NCBI RefSeq assembly: GCF_007595705.1
Contig: NZ_NISY01000012.1
Span: 124,001 to 188,000, forward strand
Direction: 5' to 3'
Length of the DNA stretch: 64,000 bases
Origin: Streptomyces sp. SAJ15
GTDB taxonomy: Bacteria; Actinomycetota; Actinomycetes; Streptomycetales; Streptomycetaceae
The translations under genes and the position numbers were made by a program. Positions 14,457 to 21,666 of this stretch are shown here, piece by piece; the first letter of the stretch is position 1; the number at the start of each line of letters is the position of its first letter. Under the pieces are notes generated by a model. That model ran no database searches and was not told the DNA's origin. It worked only from the letters and a program-made list of their open reading frames with translations.

Positions 14457-15337
14457 CACGCGGCCACCCCCGCCCGGCGCCGCTTACGAACGTGCGCAGA
14501 GATCGAATGCAGTTGAGTCGGCTCCGTCGTGGCCCGCCGGTCCCGCCACCCGCGGCGGGGCGTCTCGCCCTCCCACCACAGAGCCAGGAACGCGTTCCGG
14601 GCATGGCGCACCTGGGCGTAGAAGGTGCAGTGCTTCAGGCCCAGCGCGTCAGCGGCAGCGTAATAGTTCTCGTGTACGGCCAAGGCGTGGAGCGCCGCCT
14701 GGTACCGCGGGTGCAGCCGCGGCCAGATCTGCGTCAGCGCCAGCCGCTCGACGACCGGCTCCTCCGGACCGGCCGTATGACGGGTGACGGTCTCCCAGTA
14801 GGCGTGCCACTTGGGCAGGTCCATGCGGCCGGTGTAGGTGTCGCCGCGGGATCGAGCGACGCCGCGCTCTTCGGCGGTGCGGGTGGTGAGGTAGTCGGCT
14901 GCCCGCCAGGCCGCGCAGTACAGATCCCGCTCGCTAGGTGGATCGAGTGCGGTGTACAGCAGCTCGACGGCGGCGTGCCATCCGGTGGCGTAGCGCTCGT
15001 CTGCGTCGCATGCCCGGTATTGGTGGGTGCGGGTGACAGCACGGCGCACGACGTCGTCGAGTTCGGCGAGGGTCCAGCCCCAGCGGATGCCGTCGTCCCG
15101 ACCGGGCCCAGGAGTGCCGGCCGTCTCCTTGATGGGGTCGAGGGTGAACTCGCCGACGCACGCGGTGCCGCGGTGCACGGTGCCGGCCAGGCCATCGAGG
15201 TGCACATCGACTTGGGCGCCGAGGAGTCCGCGGGCGTGGTGGTGGACGGCCTGGGCGAGGTCGACCGGGGTGGTGCCCGTGACGGTGCGGTGGACGGGGG
15301 GCTGGCCGGGGACGGTGAGGGTGAGCTGGTAGGTCAT
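14456..15337 (-). CDS. Sigma-70 region-4-like HTH protein
   Basis: A 293-residue protein. The start (ATG at 15335-15337, AGGAG upstream) gives a beta-rich N domain (MTYQLTLTVPGQPPVHRTVT) of about 90 residues. A helical domain with LAELDDVVRRAVTRTH follows. Near residues 220-275 a sigma-type C-terminal helix-turn-helix appears (RLHPRYQAALHALAVHE, then AADALGLKHCTFYAQVRHAR). This matches region 4 of RNA polymerase sigma factors, used for promoter -35 recognition, but no region 2 is seen. It may act as a phage transcription factor rather than a full sigma factor. Confidence 0.7.
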   Translation of the reverse strand: MTYQLTLTVPGQPPVHRTVTGTTPVDLAQAVHHHARGLLGAQVDVHLDGLAGTVHRGTACVGEFTLDPIKETAGTPGPGRDDGIRWGWTLAELDDVVRRAVTRTHQYRACDADERYATGWHAAVELLYTALDPPSERDLYCAAWRAADYLTTRTAEERGVARSRGDTYTGRMDLPKWHAYWETVTRHTAGPEEPVVERLALTQIWPRLHPRYQAALHALAVHENYYAAADALGLKHCTFYAQVRHARNAFLALWWEGETPRRGWRDRRATTEPTQLHSISAHVRKRRRAGVAA

Positions 15338-15398
15338 CACGCTGCTCCTGTCCGTGTGGTGGGGCCCGGCCGTCGTGCGGGCGGCCGGGCCAGGTGGG

Positions 15399-15887
15399 TC
15401 AGGCATCGGCGGCGGCGCGGCACTCCGGCCGGTCGAGGTGGTAGCGGGGCGCGGTCGCCGGGTTCGTGCCGGGGGCCGGGAGCGGGCCGACCCATGTGTG
15501 GCCAGTGCCGGTGATGGGGTCACCGCAGTGCGCGCAGGTGTTGGCGGTGCGCCGGTCGATGGCGGCGATCCACGCGAAGGCGACGGCGGCGACCTGCACC
15601 AGCTCGGTGCGCAGCGCGGCCGGGTCGTCCTCGGTCAGTGCCTCGCAGACCTCTTCGGTGAGGATGTCGCGCCAAGTGACGGTGCCTGCAGCGGCGTTAC
15701 GCTGGCAGATCTCGCGGGCGTCGTGAGCGGCGAGGCTGGTGGACACGAGCTCAAGCAGCTCGTGCCTGGGGCCGGTGCCGTTGGGGTGGTTCTGCTCGCC
15801 CCACTTGCGGTCTTGGGCGGCGCGTTCGGTGTCGATCTCGGCGGCGATGGGGCCGAAACCGGGGGTGGTGAACAGGCGCGGGTACAT
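15399..15887 (-). CDS. MazG-like protein with C-terminal zinc ribbon
   Basis: A 162-residue protein. Residues about 15-110 follow the phage MazG-like pattern: IDTERAAQDRKWGEQNHP, then ILTEEVCEALTEDD and LRTELVQVAAVAFAWIAAID. The EExxE-type acidic pairs (TEEVCEAL and the ELVQV helix) correspond to metal-binding residues of NTP pyrophosphohydrolases. The C terminus adds CAHCGDP and a late Cys. MazG enzymes hydrolyse NTPs or dNTPs and can lower alarmone pools or cleanse modified dNTPs in phage infection. Activity is inferred from the fold pattern only. Confidence 0.72.
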   Translation of the reverse strand: MYPRLFTTPGFGPIAAEIDTERAAQDRKWGEQNHPNGTGPRHELLELVSTSLAAHDAREICQRNAAAGTVTWRDILTEEVCEALTEDDPAALRTELVQVAAVAFAWIAAIDRRTANTCAHCGDPITGTGHTWVGPLPAPGTNPATAPRYHLDRPECRAAADA

Positions 15888-15963
15888 CAGAGGGGCTCCT
15901 CAGGTGGTGGTGTGGGAGGGTTGGCGGGCCCGCCCCCATAGCCGCGGGGGCGGGTGTTCGACG

Positions 15964-16215
15964 TCACGCGGGGGTCAGGTTGGCGGGGCAGTCGGCCCAC
16001 GGGATGGGGGCGGCGTGGTCGTCCGAGCAGGCGGGGCAGTGGTCGCCCATCGGCGCGTCGAGGCAGATGAACACGCCCTGTGGGGAGCTCGTGTGCCGGT
16101 CGGCCCAGGTGTCCCAGGTGCTGCTCTGCCGGTCCGGCTCGGGCCCGTGGGGGTCGTGCTCGGAGCCTGCCTCCCAGTACCAGGGTTCGGGGCGGTGACG
16201 GCTGCGGTGGGTCAT
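15964..16215 (-). CDS. Small Trp/Asp/His-rich protein
   Basis: An 83-residue protein starting MTHRSRHRPEPWYWEAGSEH. It contains HCPACSDDHAAPIPWADC, a likely zinc-binding Cys/His set near the C terminus. It is acidic and probably soluble. It lies between the MazG-like gene and the DUF6011-like gene, with small gaps. Family not recognised. Confidence 0.6.
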   Translation of the reverse strand: MTHRSRHRPEPWYWEAGSEHDPHGPEPDRQSSTWDTWADRHTSSPQGVFICLDAPMGDHCPACSDDHAAPIPWADCPANLTPA

Positions 16216-16227
16216 GAGCGGGTCTCC

Positions 16228-16497
16228 TCAGGCTCGGTAGTTGGCGATGTCGGGTAGGTCGCGGGTCGGTTGGTCGAGGCGGCGGGCCCACCGTGGCCGG
16301 GGTCGGGGCAGTGCGGGTTGGATGGGGATGGCGAGTTGGCCGGCGTCGGCGAGTGCGGCGTGGTCCAGCGGCTCACGGCCGGCCGGGCCGGGCACCGTGG
16401 TGGTGGCCGGGCGGAGTCGGCGCCGGCAGACCGGGCCCAGGCCGTCCGGGGAGGGGCGGCTCAGCGGCCGGCGGCACGCCCGGCACTCGGCGGTCAC
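16228..16497 (-). CDS. Small zinc-finger protein (second DUF6011-like copy)
   Basis: An 89-residue protein from a GTG overlapping the methyltransferase stop by four bases. Its first 25 residues, CRACRRPLSRPSPDGLGPVC, repeat the pattern of the protein at 6194-6415 (C-x2-C-x-RPL ... GLGPxC). An Arg/Pro-rich tail with PRPRPRWARRLDQP follows. Its tight coupling to the DNA methyltransferase suggests it may work with that enzyme, but this is inference. Confidence 0.68.
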   Translation of the reverse strand: MTAECRACRRPLSRPSPDGLGPVCRRRLRPATTTVPGPAGREPLDHAALADAGQLAIPIQPALPRPRPRWARRLDQPTRDLPDIANYRA

Positions 16498-17513
16498 GCG
16501 GCGCCCCCGAAGTCGAGCATGCCCTGCGCGAACCGCTTCTTGGCGAGCTCGTGATAGGCGGGGTTGAGGTCGATGCCTACGTACTTCCGTCCGAGCTGCC
16601 TTGCTGCGGCGCCCGTTGTGCCGCTGCCGGAGAACGGGTCGAGGACGGTCCCACCCGGTCGGCAGCCGGCCTTGATGCAGCGCAGCGGCAGATCGATCGG
16701 CATGACCGCGAAGTGCGCGGACGGATACGGCTTGGTCGCGATCGACCACACATCGCCCGGGTTGCGGGTTTCCTTGAGCGCGCCGAGCGTCTTGCTGGGC
16801 GCACCACTCACGCCGAGGTTCTCCGTGCGAGTCTTTTCGATCCATCGAGCGTTGGCCGCTGTGCTGCGCGCGTGCGCTCCGCCGGTAGTGGGCTCACGGA
16901 TGGCGTCGAGGTCGAAGTAGTACCGCGGCTGCTTGGCGAACAGGAACAAGTGCTCGTGGCGGGCGGTGAGCCGGTCACGTACCGACTCGGGCATGGCGTT
17001 CGGCTTGTGCCACACGATCTTGTTGCGGAGAGTCCAGCCGTCGTCCTGGAGCGCCATCGCCACGCGCTCGGGAACCATGAGCAGGTTCTTTGCCGGAAGG
17101 CCCGTAACAGCCCTACGAGCGGCCGCCGCCTCGGCTCCGTCGCGGCGACGGGATGGACGGCCCTTCTCCTGCTTCCGCTGGCCGCTGTTGCCCTCGCCGT
17201 GCCACCGATCGTTGAAGCCGGTGTTCAGTGCGCCCTGGCCGCTGCTGTAGGAATCGCCGAGGTTGAGCCACAGTGTGCCGTCGTCGGCCAGCACCCGGCG
17301 CGCTTCCGCGAACACGGCGCGCATCGTCTCGACGTACTCCGCGGGCGACGCTTCGAGCCCGTACTGGCCGGGCGTCCCGTAGTCGCGGAGTCCAAAGTAG
17401 GGCGGGGAGGTGACGATGCAGTCGACCGCACCATCCGGCAGGGTGCGCAGCTGCTCCAGGGCGTCGCCGAGCAGCAAGGTGACCTGCTCGTCACGGTAGT
17501 AGGGCTCCGTCAC
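16494..17513 (-). CDS. Amino DNA methyltransferase (N4-cytosine or N6-adenine)
   Basis: A 339-residue enzyme from a GTG. Catalytic motif TSPPYFGLRDYG begins at residue 35 and the AdoMet-binding motif LDPFSGSGTTG lies near residue 300, followed by KYVGIDLNPAYHELAKKR. The order (catalytic motif first, AdoMet motif last) is that of beta-class amino methyltransferases. SPPY rather than DPPY favours N4-cytosine but does not settle it. The middle ~150 residues would hold the target-recognition region (with NKIVWHKPNAMPESVRDR). No restriction gene is adjacent, so it is probably an orphan phage enzyme that protects or marks the element's DNA. Confidence 0.9.
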   Translation of the reverse strand: MTEPYYRDEQVTLLLGDALEQLRTLPDGAVDCIVTSPPYFGLRDYGTPGQYGLEASPAEYVETMRAVFAEARRVLADDGTLWLNLGDSYSSGQGALNTGFNDRWHGEGNSGQRKQEKGRPSRRRDGAEAAAARRAVTGLPAKNLLMVPERVAMALQDDGWTLRNKIVWHKPNAMPESVRDRLTARHEHLFLFAKQPRYYFDLDAIREPTTGGAHARSTAANARWIEKTRTENLGVSGAPSKTLGALKETRNPGDVWSIATKPYPSAHFAVMPIDLPLRCIKAGCRPGGTVLDPFSGSGTTGAAARQLGRKYVGIDLNPAYHELAKKRFAQGMLDFGGAA

Positions 17514-17755
17514 CGGTCGCTCCCCTCGGCCTTCGGCGTGGCCGGTACGGTCACGTAGGCCACGTCCAGATCCAGCCAGGCCAGCAGGGACACCAGGGTG
17601 TGCGCGTCCGGGGCGTGTCCCTTGGTGAGGCGGTGGACGGCGTTGGAGCCGACGCCGGCATCCCGGGCGACGGCGCGCCACGACAGGCCGCGTTGGCTGC
17701 GGGCGGCGTTGAGGCGGCGGTGCAGCTCGGCGACGTTGAGGCGGTAGGCGGTCAC
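17510..17755 (-). CDS. Small XRE-type HTH protein
   Basis: An 81-residue protein from a GTG. It has one Cro/CI-like helix-turn-helix domain (LNAARSQRGLSWRAVARDAG, then VGSNAVHRLTKGHAPDAHTLVSL). Four-base overlaps link it to genes on both sides, so it is translated with the methyltransferase. Such small regulators next to methyltransferase genes often act as C-type controllers, but a role elsewhere on the element is equally possible. Confidence 0.78.
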   Translation of the reverse strand: MTAYRLNVAELHRRLNAARSQRGLSWRAVARDAGVGSNAVHRLTKGHAPDAHTLVSLLAWLDLDVAYVTVPATPKAEGSDR

Positions 17756-18012
17756 CGCCCGCTCCCCTCGGCCGCGCGGGCGTCGTGCTCGGTGGTGAAG
17801 CTGATAACGATCTCGTCGTCGTGGGCGCGGAAGCGCAGCGCGTCGTCGGCCAGCGGCGCATCGTCGGGCAAGCCGTGGGCCACCCGGTACGCGACACCTG
17901 CGGCGGCGAGAGCGCTGCGGAGGTCGCCGAGGCAGGCGCCCCGCGGGTCCGGGGCAGGGACTATCCATTCGTGGAGGGTGCTGACCACGGTGCGGCTGGT
18001 GTAGGTGGCCAT
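17752..18012 (-). CDS. Small hypothetical protein
   Basis: An 86-residue protein starting MATYTSRTVVSTLHEWIVPA. It alternates strands and helices (GDLRSALAAAGVAYRVAHGL, then ALRFRAHDDEIVISFTTEH) and looks like a small alpha/beta domain. Both ends overlap neighbouring genes. The family is not recognised. Confidence 0.66.
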   Translation of the reverse strand: MATYTSRTVVSTLHEWIVPAPDPRGACLGDLRSALAAAGVAYRVAHGLPDDAPLADDALRFRAHDDEIVISFTTEHDARAAEGSGR

Positions 18013-18548
18013 CAGCGGTCGCCCCCCTCGGCCGCGCGGGCGGCAGTCAGGTCGATGAGGCGGGCGTACTTCTCCTCGGTGGTGTGACCGTCCCAGCCCG
18101 TCAAACCCTCGCTGGTCGGCCGGACGTGGCCGAACAACTCCAGGTCGCGCTCGGCGATGTGCCAGCTCATCTGTCCGGCGGGTGTCTCGACGATGACGAC
18201 GGGCCAGTCCGGGGCGTCCGGGTCGGTGTGGCCGATGTGGGAGAGGTAGCGGGAGGCCAGGTAGGCCACGAGGTGGGCGCGCTCGCGGTATGCGGCATCT
18301 CGTTCGGCCTCGGCGCGCTGGAGCCGGTCCTGGAGGTCGTCGAGCTGGTCGCTGGTGATCGAGTCGACCGTGTGTCGGCCGGTCGTCTCCGGCTCCTGCC
18401 TGGCGGCGGCCGTGCCGTGCTCCTCAGCTTCGTGGGCGGCGATGTGCCGGGTGCGGGCCTCGGTGTACTTGTCGGGGATGCCGTGCACGGACCAGTAGCA
18501 ATCGGGGTGGGGGCAACGGACGGGAGTGATGGGACTGAGATCGGTCAT
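18012..18548 (-). CDS. Zinc-finger plus coiled-coil protein
   Basis: A 178-residue protein. Near the start it has a C2H2-like finger (RCPHPDCYWSVHG, then RTRHIAAHEAEEH). A coiled-coil helix follows (LDDLQDRLQRAEAERDAAYRE), and then a C-terminal domain with DWPVVIVETPAGQMSWHIAE and EKYARLIDLTAARAAEG. The last part recurs, as I recall it, in actinophage proteins of unknown function. A DNA-associated role is suggested by the finger. Confidence 0.7.
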   Translation of the reverse strand: MTDLSPITPVRCPHPDCYWSVHGIPDKYTEARTRHIAAHEAEEHGTAAARQEPETTGRHTVDSITSDQLDDLQDRLQRAEAERDAAYRERAHLVAYLASRYLSHIGHTDPDAPDWPVVIVETPAGQMSWHIAERDLELFGHVRPTSEGLTGWDGHTTEEKYARLIDLTAARAAEGGDR

Positions 18549-18625
18549 CGCGGGGTCCTTCCGGGTGTGGTGTGATCGGTGGGTGCCGCCCCGCTTGCCC
18601 CGGGGCGGCATGCCCGTGTGCGGGG

Positions 18626-18901
18626 TCAGAGGGTGGTGAGGCGTGCGCCGCAGAAGCGGGCGCCCCGGCCGGCCGCGAGGTCGAGCCACAGGAACTGGCC
18701 CGCCGTCCGCTTGCGGTTCATCTGGAAGATGCAGTCGGCCATCTCGGGCCGGCCCATCTCGGTGAGCACGGGCCGCAGGTACGGGATCGCGTGCTCGGTG
18801 ACCGCGCGGGCGAAGGCGGTCGGGTCGTCGCAGGTGAGGGTCAGGTCGGGCACCGGGCGGGTGTCGCCGAGGTGGCCGAACTCGATGCGGTAGGTAGTCA
18901 C
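18626..18901 (-). CDS. Small hypothetical protein
   Basis: A 91-residue alpha/beta protein starting MTTYRIEFGHLGDTRPVPD. It continues with TLTCDDPTAFARAVTEHAIP, then a helix RPEMADCIFQMNRKRTAG, ending QFLWLDLAAGRGARFCGARL. A ribosome site GAGGAGAACC lies upstream. Its layout resembles the N-terminal part of the 14456 protein (MTYQLTLTV...), hinting at a repeated domain type. Function unknown. Confidence 0.65.
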   Translation of the reverse strand: MTTYRIEFGHLGDTRPVPDLTLTCDDPTAFARAVTEHAIPYLRPVLTEMGRPEMADCIFQMNRKRTAGQFLWLDLAAGRGARFCGARLTTL

Positions 18902-19009
18902 GGGGTTCTCCTCGTTGTGGCGGTTGGCCGTTGTACGGCGCTGTGCGGGCGCGTGGCGGCTTGTCAGGCGGCGGGGCGGACTGGGCGACAGGTAGGGCCT
19001 GCGGGGCGC

Positions 19010-19186
19010 TCAGCGGCCCTTCTGGCGCCTCTGACGGGTCATTGCGCGGCGGGTGGCCCGGTTTGGTCCCGGCGGATCCGGTTCGTCGTCCCCCACGACC
19101 CGCTCTAGGCGGACCAGTTCGGTGACCCAGGTGACGCCGGGGCGGGGTGTGTGCTCGCCGCTCGGCGCGGACGAGGGTCCGGTCAT
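19010..19186 (-). CDS. Small basic protein
   Basis: A 58-residue protein whose ATG overlaps the previous stop by four bases. It has a neutral start (MTGPSSAPSGEHTPRPGVTW), an amphipathic strand/helix (VTELVRLERVVGDDEP) and an Arg-rich end (NRATRRAMTRQRRQKGR). The basic tail suggests nucleic-acid contact. Function not recognised. Confidence 0.58.
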   Translation of the reverse strand: MTGPSSAPSGEHTPRPGVTWVTELVRLERVVGDDEPDPPGPNRATRRAMTRQRRQKGR

Positions 19187-19362
19187 GCCGCCCTCCCGGC
19201 CTCACGCGAGGCGACGTAGACGGCGGTGAGGCGCGCGGTGGCCCACGTGTGCCCGCAGCCGGGGCATCGGTAGCCGTGGACGATCGAACGCGGGCGGGTG
19301 CGAGTCGCGATGGGGCGTATGCCGCGGCGCAGGCAGGCCGGGCAGGTATCGGTGAGGTTCAC
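19183..19362 (-). CDS. Small zinc-ribbon protein
   Basis: A 59-residue protein from a GTG overlapping the upstream stop. CPACLRR near residue 8 and CPGCGHTW near residue 34 form a complete four-cysteine zinc ribbon of the type found in transcription and replication accessory factors. It lies in the run of tiny genes just downstream of the DnaB-like helicase gene. Confidence 0.68.
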   Translation of the reverse strand: MNLTDTCPACLRRGIRPIATRTRPRSIVHGYRCPGCGHTWATARLTAVYVASREAGRAA

Positions 19363-19673
19363 GGCTGGCCTTTCGCTCGTCGGCACGGCAGGCATGGGCA
19401 GGTCGAGTCGCAAGGTGGCCGTCCGGCGAGGTACCAAGCCCGGTAGTCCTCCACAGCACGCTGGGCCTCGTCGTCGGGAATCTGCGGCCATGGCCCAGGT
19501 GGGCCGGTCCCGTCCGGCCATGCGCCAAGCCGCGGCCGCGGGAGAGGAGCGTCCGCCTCAGGCCGGCGCTGCTTCGGGGCCGCAGGAGTGACCCCTGCTA
19601 CCTCCAGCAGGAAATCCTTGAGGTCTCCCTGCTTGCGGGCTATAGCGAAGTCCTCGGGCGTCACGTCGGTCAT
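19359..19673 (-). CDS. Hypothetical protein coupled to the DnaB-like helicase gene
   Basis: A 104-residue protein whose ATG overlaps the helicase stop by one base (TGATG). It is acidic at the start (MTDVTPEDFAIARKQGDLKD), Pro-rich in the middle, and ends with a Cys cluster (PPCDSTCPCLPCRRAKG) that could bind zinc. Translational coupling to the helicase suggests a replication accessory role, which the sequence alone cannot prove. Confidence 0.65.
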   Translation of the reverse strand: MTDVTPEDFAIARKQGDLKDFLLEVAGVTPAAPKQRRPEADAPLPRPRLGAWPDGTGPPGPWPQIPDDEAQRAVEDYRAWYLAGRPPCDSTCPCLPCRRAKGQP

Positions 19674-21046
19674 CACGGCACCGCCATGTCCACGAAGCGA
19701 GCAAAGTGCCCCTGGAAGGCGCATGTGATGATCGCCGTGGGCCCGCCGCGGTGCTTGCCGACGATCAGGTCGGCCTCGCCAGCCCGCGGGGATTCCTTCT
19801 CGTAGGCGTCCTCCCGGTGCAACAGGATCACGATGTCGGCGTCCTGTTCGATCGCCCCTGACTCGCGGAGGTCGGACACGACCGGCTTTTTCTCCTGTCG
19901 CTGCTCGGGCCCGCGGTTCAGCTGGGCAAGCACGACCACGGTGATGCCGAACTCCTTCGCCAGCAGCTTCAACTGGCGAGACAGCTCCGAGACGGCTACC
20001 TGCCGGGACTCGGCCTTGGGCGCCTGCATCAGCTGCAGGTAGTCGACGACGACGAGGCGGAGGCCGGCGGTGCGCGTCAGATTGCGGACGCGGCTGCGAA
20101 GGCCGGGCATCGTGAGGGTGGCGTTGTCGTTGATGTGCAGTGGCGCGGGCTTGATCTTCGCGGCGGCTTGGGCCATGCGCTGCACGGCGCGGTCGTCCTC
20201 GCAGACGATGCCCTGCTTGATGTGGTGGAGGGCGACCTGGGCCTCTGCGGCGACGATGCTGTTGCCGAGCTCAGCGTTGCCCATCTCCAGCGACTCGAAC
20301 AGGGTCGGGATGCCGTTGCCAATCGCGGCGGCCCGGGCGAAGCCGAGACCGATGGTCGTCTTGCCCATGGCGGGGCGAGCTCCCACGACGACGAGCTGCC
20401 CGGGCGCGAACCCGCCGCAGAGCAGGCTGTCGAGGTCGATGAACCCTGTCGGGATGCGGTCCTCGTTCGTGGGCGGGGTGATCGCCCGCTCGAGGACATC
20501 GCCCAGCAGCTCACCCACCAGGATCGTCTCGCCTTGCTGCTCGGCACGGACGACACCGTCGAGTTCAAACTGTGCGGCGGCCACATCCTGGTCGGGGTCG
20601 AAGGCGGCGGATCGGGCGCGCAGGATGCTGGAGTGGCCGTGAGCGGCGAGGCGGGCCGCGATCGCCTTCTTCGCAATCCGCTCGGCGTACCAGTCGGCGG
20701 AGCCGAGCTGGGCATGCCCATAGAGCTCAGCAAGCTGGTCCTGGGTCAGCGGGACGCTGCCCATGCGGCCATCGGCCCGCCACGCCTGCAGCTGCCGGTC
20801 GACGGCGATGTACCGGATCTCCCCGTCGCGGAAGCTGGCGCGGAGTTCTTCGACGGCGTGCCAGACCCACCGGTAGCGGTCCTCGGTGAAGTCGGCAGGG
20901 TCGAAGCCGGCGACGGCGAGCTCGTCGACGATGTCGGGCCGGGCCATGGCGGTGGCGGCGAGGATGCGCTCCGCGTCGGGGTCCGCGGGGGTCGCAGGCA
21001 TGGCGGGCTGGTCATCGAGCGGGCCGTCCCACAGGTCGCTGCTCAT
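19673..21046 (-). CDS. DnaB-like replicative helicase
   Basis: A 457-residue hexameric helicase. The N-terminal domain (about 20-130) starts PDAERILAATAMARPDIVDE and matches the DnaB N-terminal domain. The RecA-like C-terminal domain has Walker A GARPAMGKT at 222-230, Walker B VVVDYLQLM around 332-340, and the DnaB signature SELSRQLKLLAKE followed by VLAQLNRG and DLRESGAIEQDADIVILLHR. It would unwind DNA at the element's replication fork. The gene follows, by ATGA overlap, a DnaC-like loader and an O-like initiator, completing a self-contained initiation block. Length is normal for the family. Confidence 0.92.
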   Translation of the reverse strand: MSSDLWDGPLDDQPAMPATPADPDAERILAATAMARPDIVDELAVAGFDPADFTEDRYRWVWHAVEELRASFRDGEIRYIAVDRQLQAWRADGRMGSVPLTQDQLAELYGHAQLGSADWYAERIAKKAIAARLAAHGHSSILRARSAAFDPDQDVAAAQFELDGVVRAEQQGETILVGELLGDVLERAITPPTNEDRIPTGFIDLDSLLCGGFAPGQLVVVGARPAMGKTTIGLGFARAAAIGNGIPTLFESLEMGNAELGNSIVAAEAQVALHHIKQGIVCEDDRAVQRMAQAAAKIKPAPLHINDNATLTMPGLRSRVRNLTRTAGLRLVVVDYLQLMQAPKAESRQVAVSELSRQLKLLAKEFGITVVVLAQLNRGPEQRQEKKPVVSDLRESGAIEQDADIVILLHREDAYEKESPRAGEADLIVGKHRGGPTAIITCAFQGHFARFVDMAVP

Positions 21047-21666
21047 GCGGCGGCCCGCTTACGGCGATCGTCGCCTTCGAGGAGCAGGACGCCGCCGCGG
21101 AACATTTCCCGGAGCCTCGACTGGACCCGGTCGCCGACGATGCCGCCGGTCTCGCCGGGCAGTACGTCGCAGGTGATCAGCACCGGCCGGCGGTTGATGT
21201 ACCGCTCGTCGAATAGCTCGTACAGCCGTTCCTGGGTCCAGCCGGTCGGGGAAACCCGGGCGGCGGCGAGGTCGTCGATGTACAGCAGGTCGGCGCGCTG
21301 AAGCTGGGCGGTGAGGACGCGAGCGTCATAGTCGCGGCTGTCCGGCCGGAGCGCATCGAACAGGCTGGTGGAACGCCAGGCTTCGATGGACGGTTGGCGG
21401 CCGGTCAGGGCGATACGGCAGTCGAGCCAGCGACGGGATGCCTGCCAGGCGGTGTGCGTCTTGCCGACTCCGATGGCTCCGGTCAGGAACAAGTTGCGCG
21501 GCGCGCTCGCGTCCTGCCCGGCCCACTGGGCGGCGTGTGGGTGGATGTCGATGTCGTGCCGGTAGATGGCGGGGGTGCGGTTGAGGAATGCGGTGACGGC
21601 GTCTTCGCGCCGTTCGCGGTAGACCGACTCACGTGGGTCGGGCTGGTCGTCAGAAGTTGAGGGCAC
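21043..21666 (-). CDS. DnaC/IstB-like helicase-loader ATPase
   Basis: A 207-residue AAA+ ATPase from a GTG. Walker A GAIGVGKT lies at 63-70 and Walker B LLYIDD at 127-132. A basic C-terminal segment (DRVQSRLREMFRGGVLLLEG) fits the sensor-2 region. Its size and position between the O-like initiator and the DnaB-like helicase point to a helicase loader, the counterpart of lambda P or bacterial DnaC. It overlaps the initiator gene by 17 bases and the helicase gene by four. Confidence 0.85.
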   Translation of the reverse strand: MPSTSDDQPDPRESVYRERREDAVTAFLNRTPAIYRHDIDIHPHAAQWAGQDASAPRNLFLTGAIGVGKTHTAWQASRRWLDCRIALTGRQPSIEAWRSTSLFDALRPDSRDYDARVLTAQLQRADLLYIDDLAAARVSPTGWTQERLYELFDERYINRRPVLITCDVLPGETGGIVGDRVQSRLREMFRGGVLLLEGDDRRKRAAA

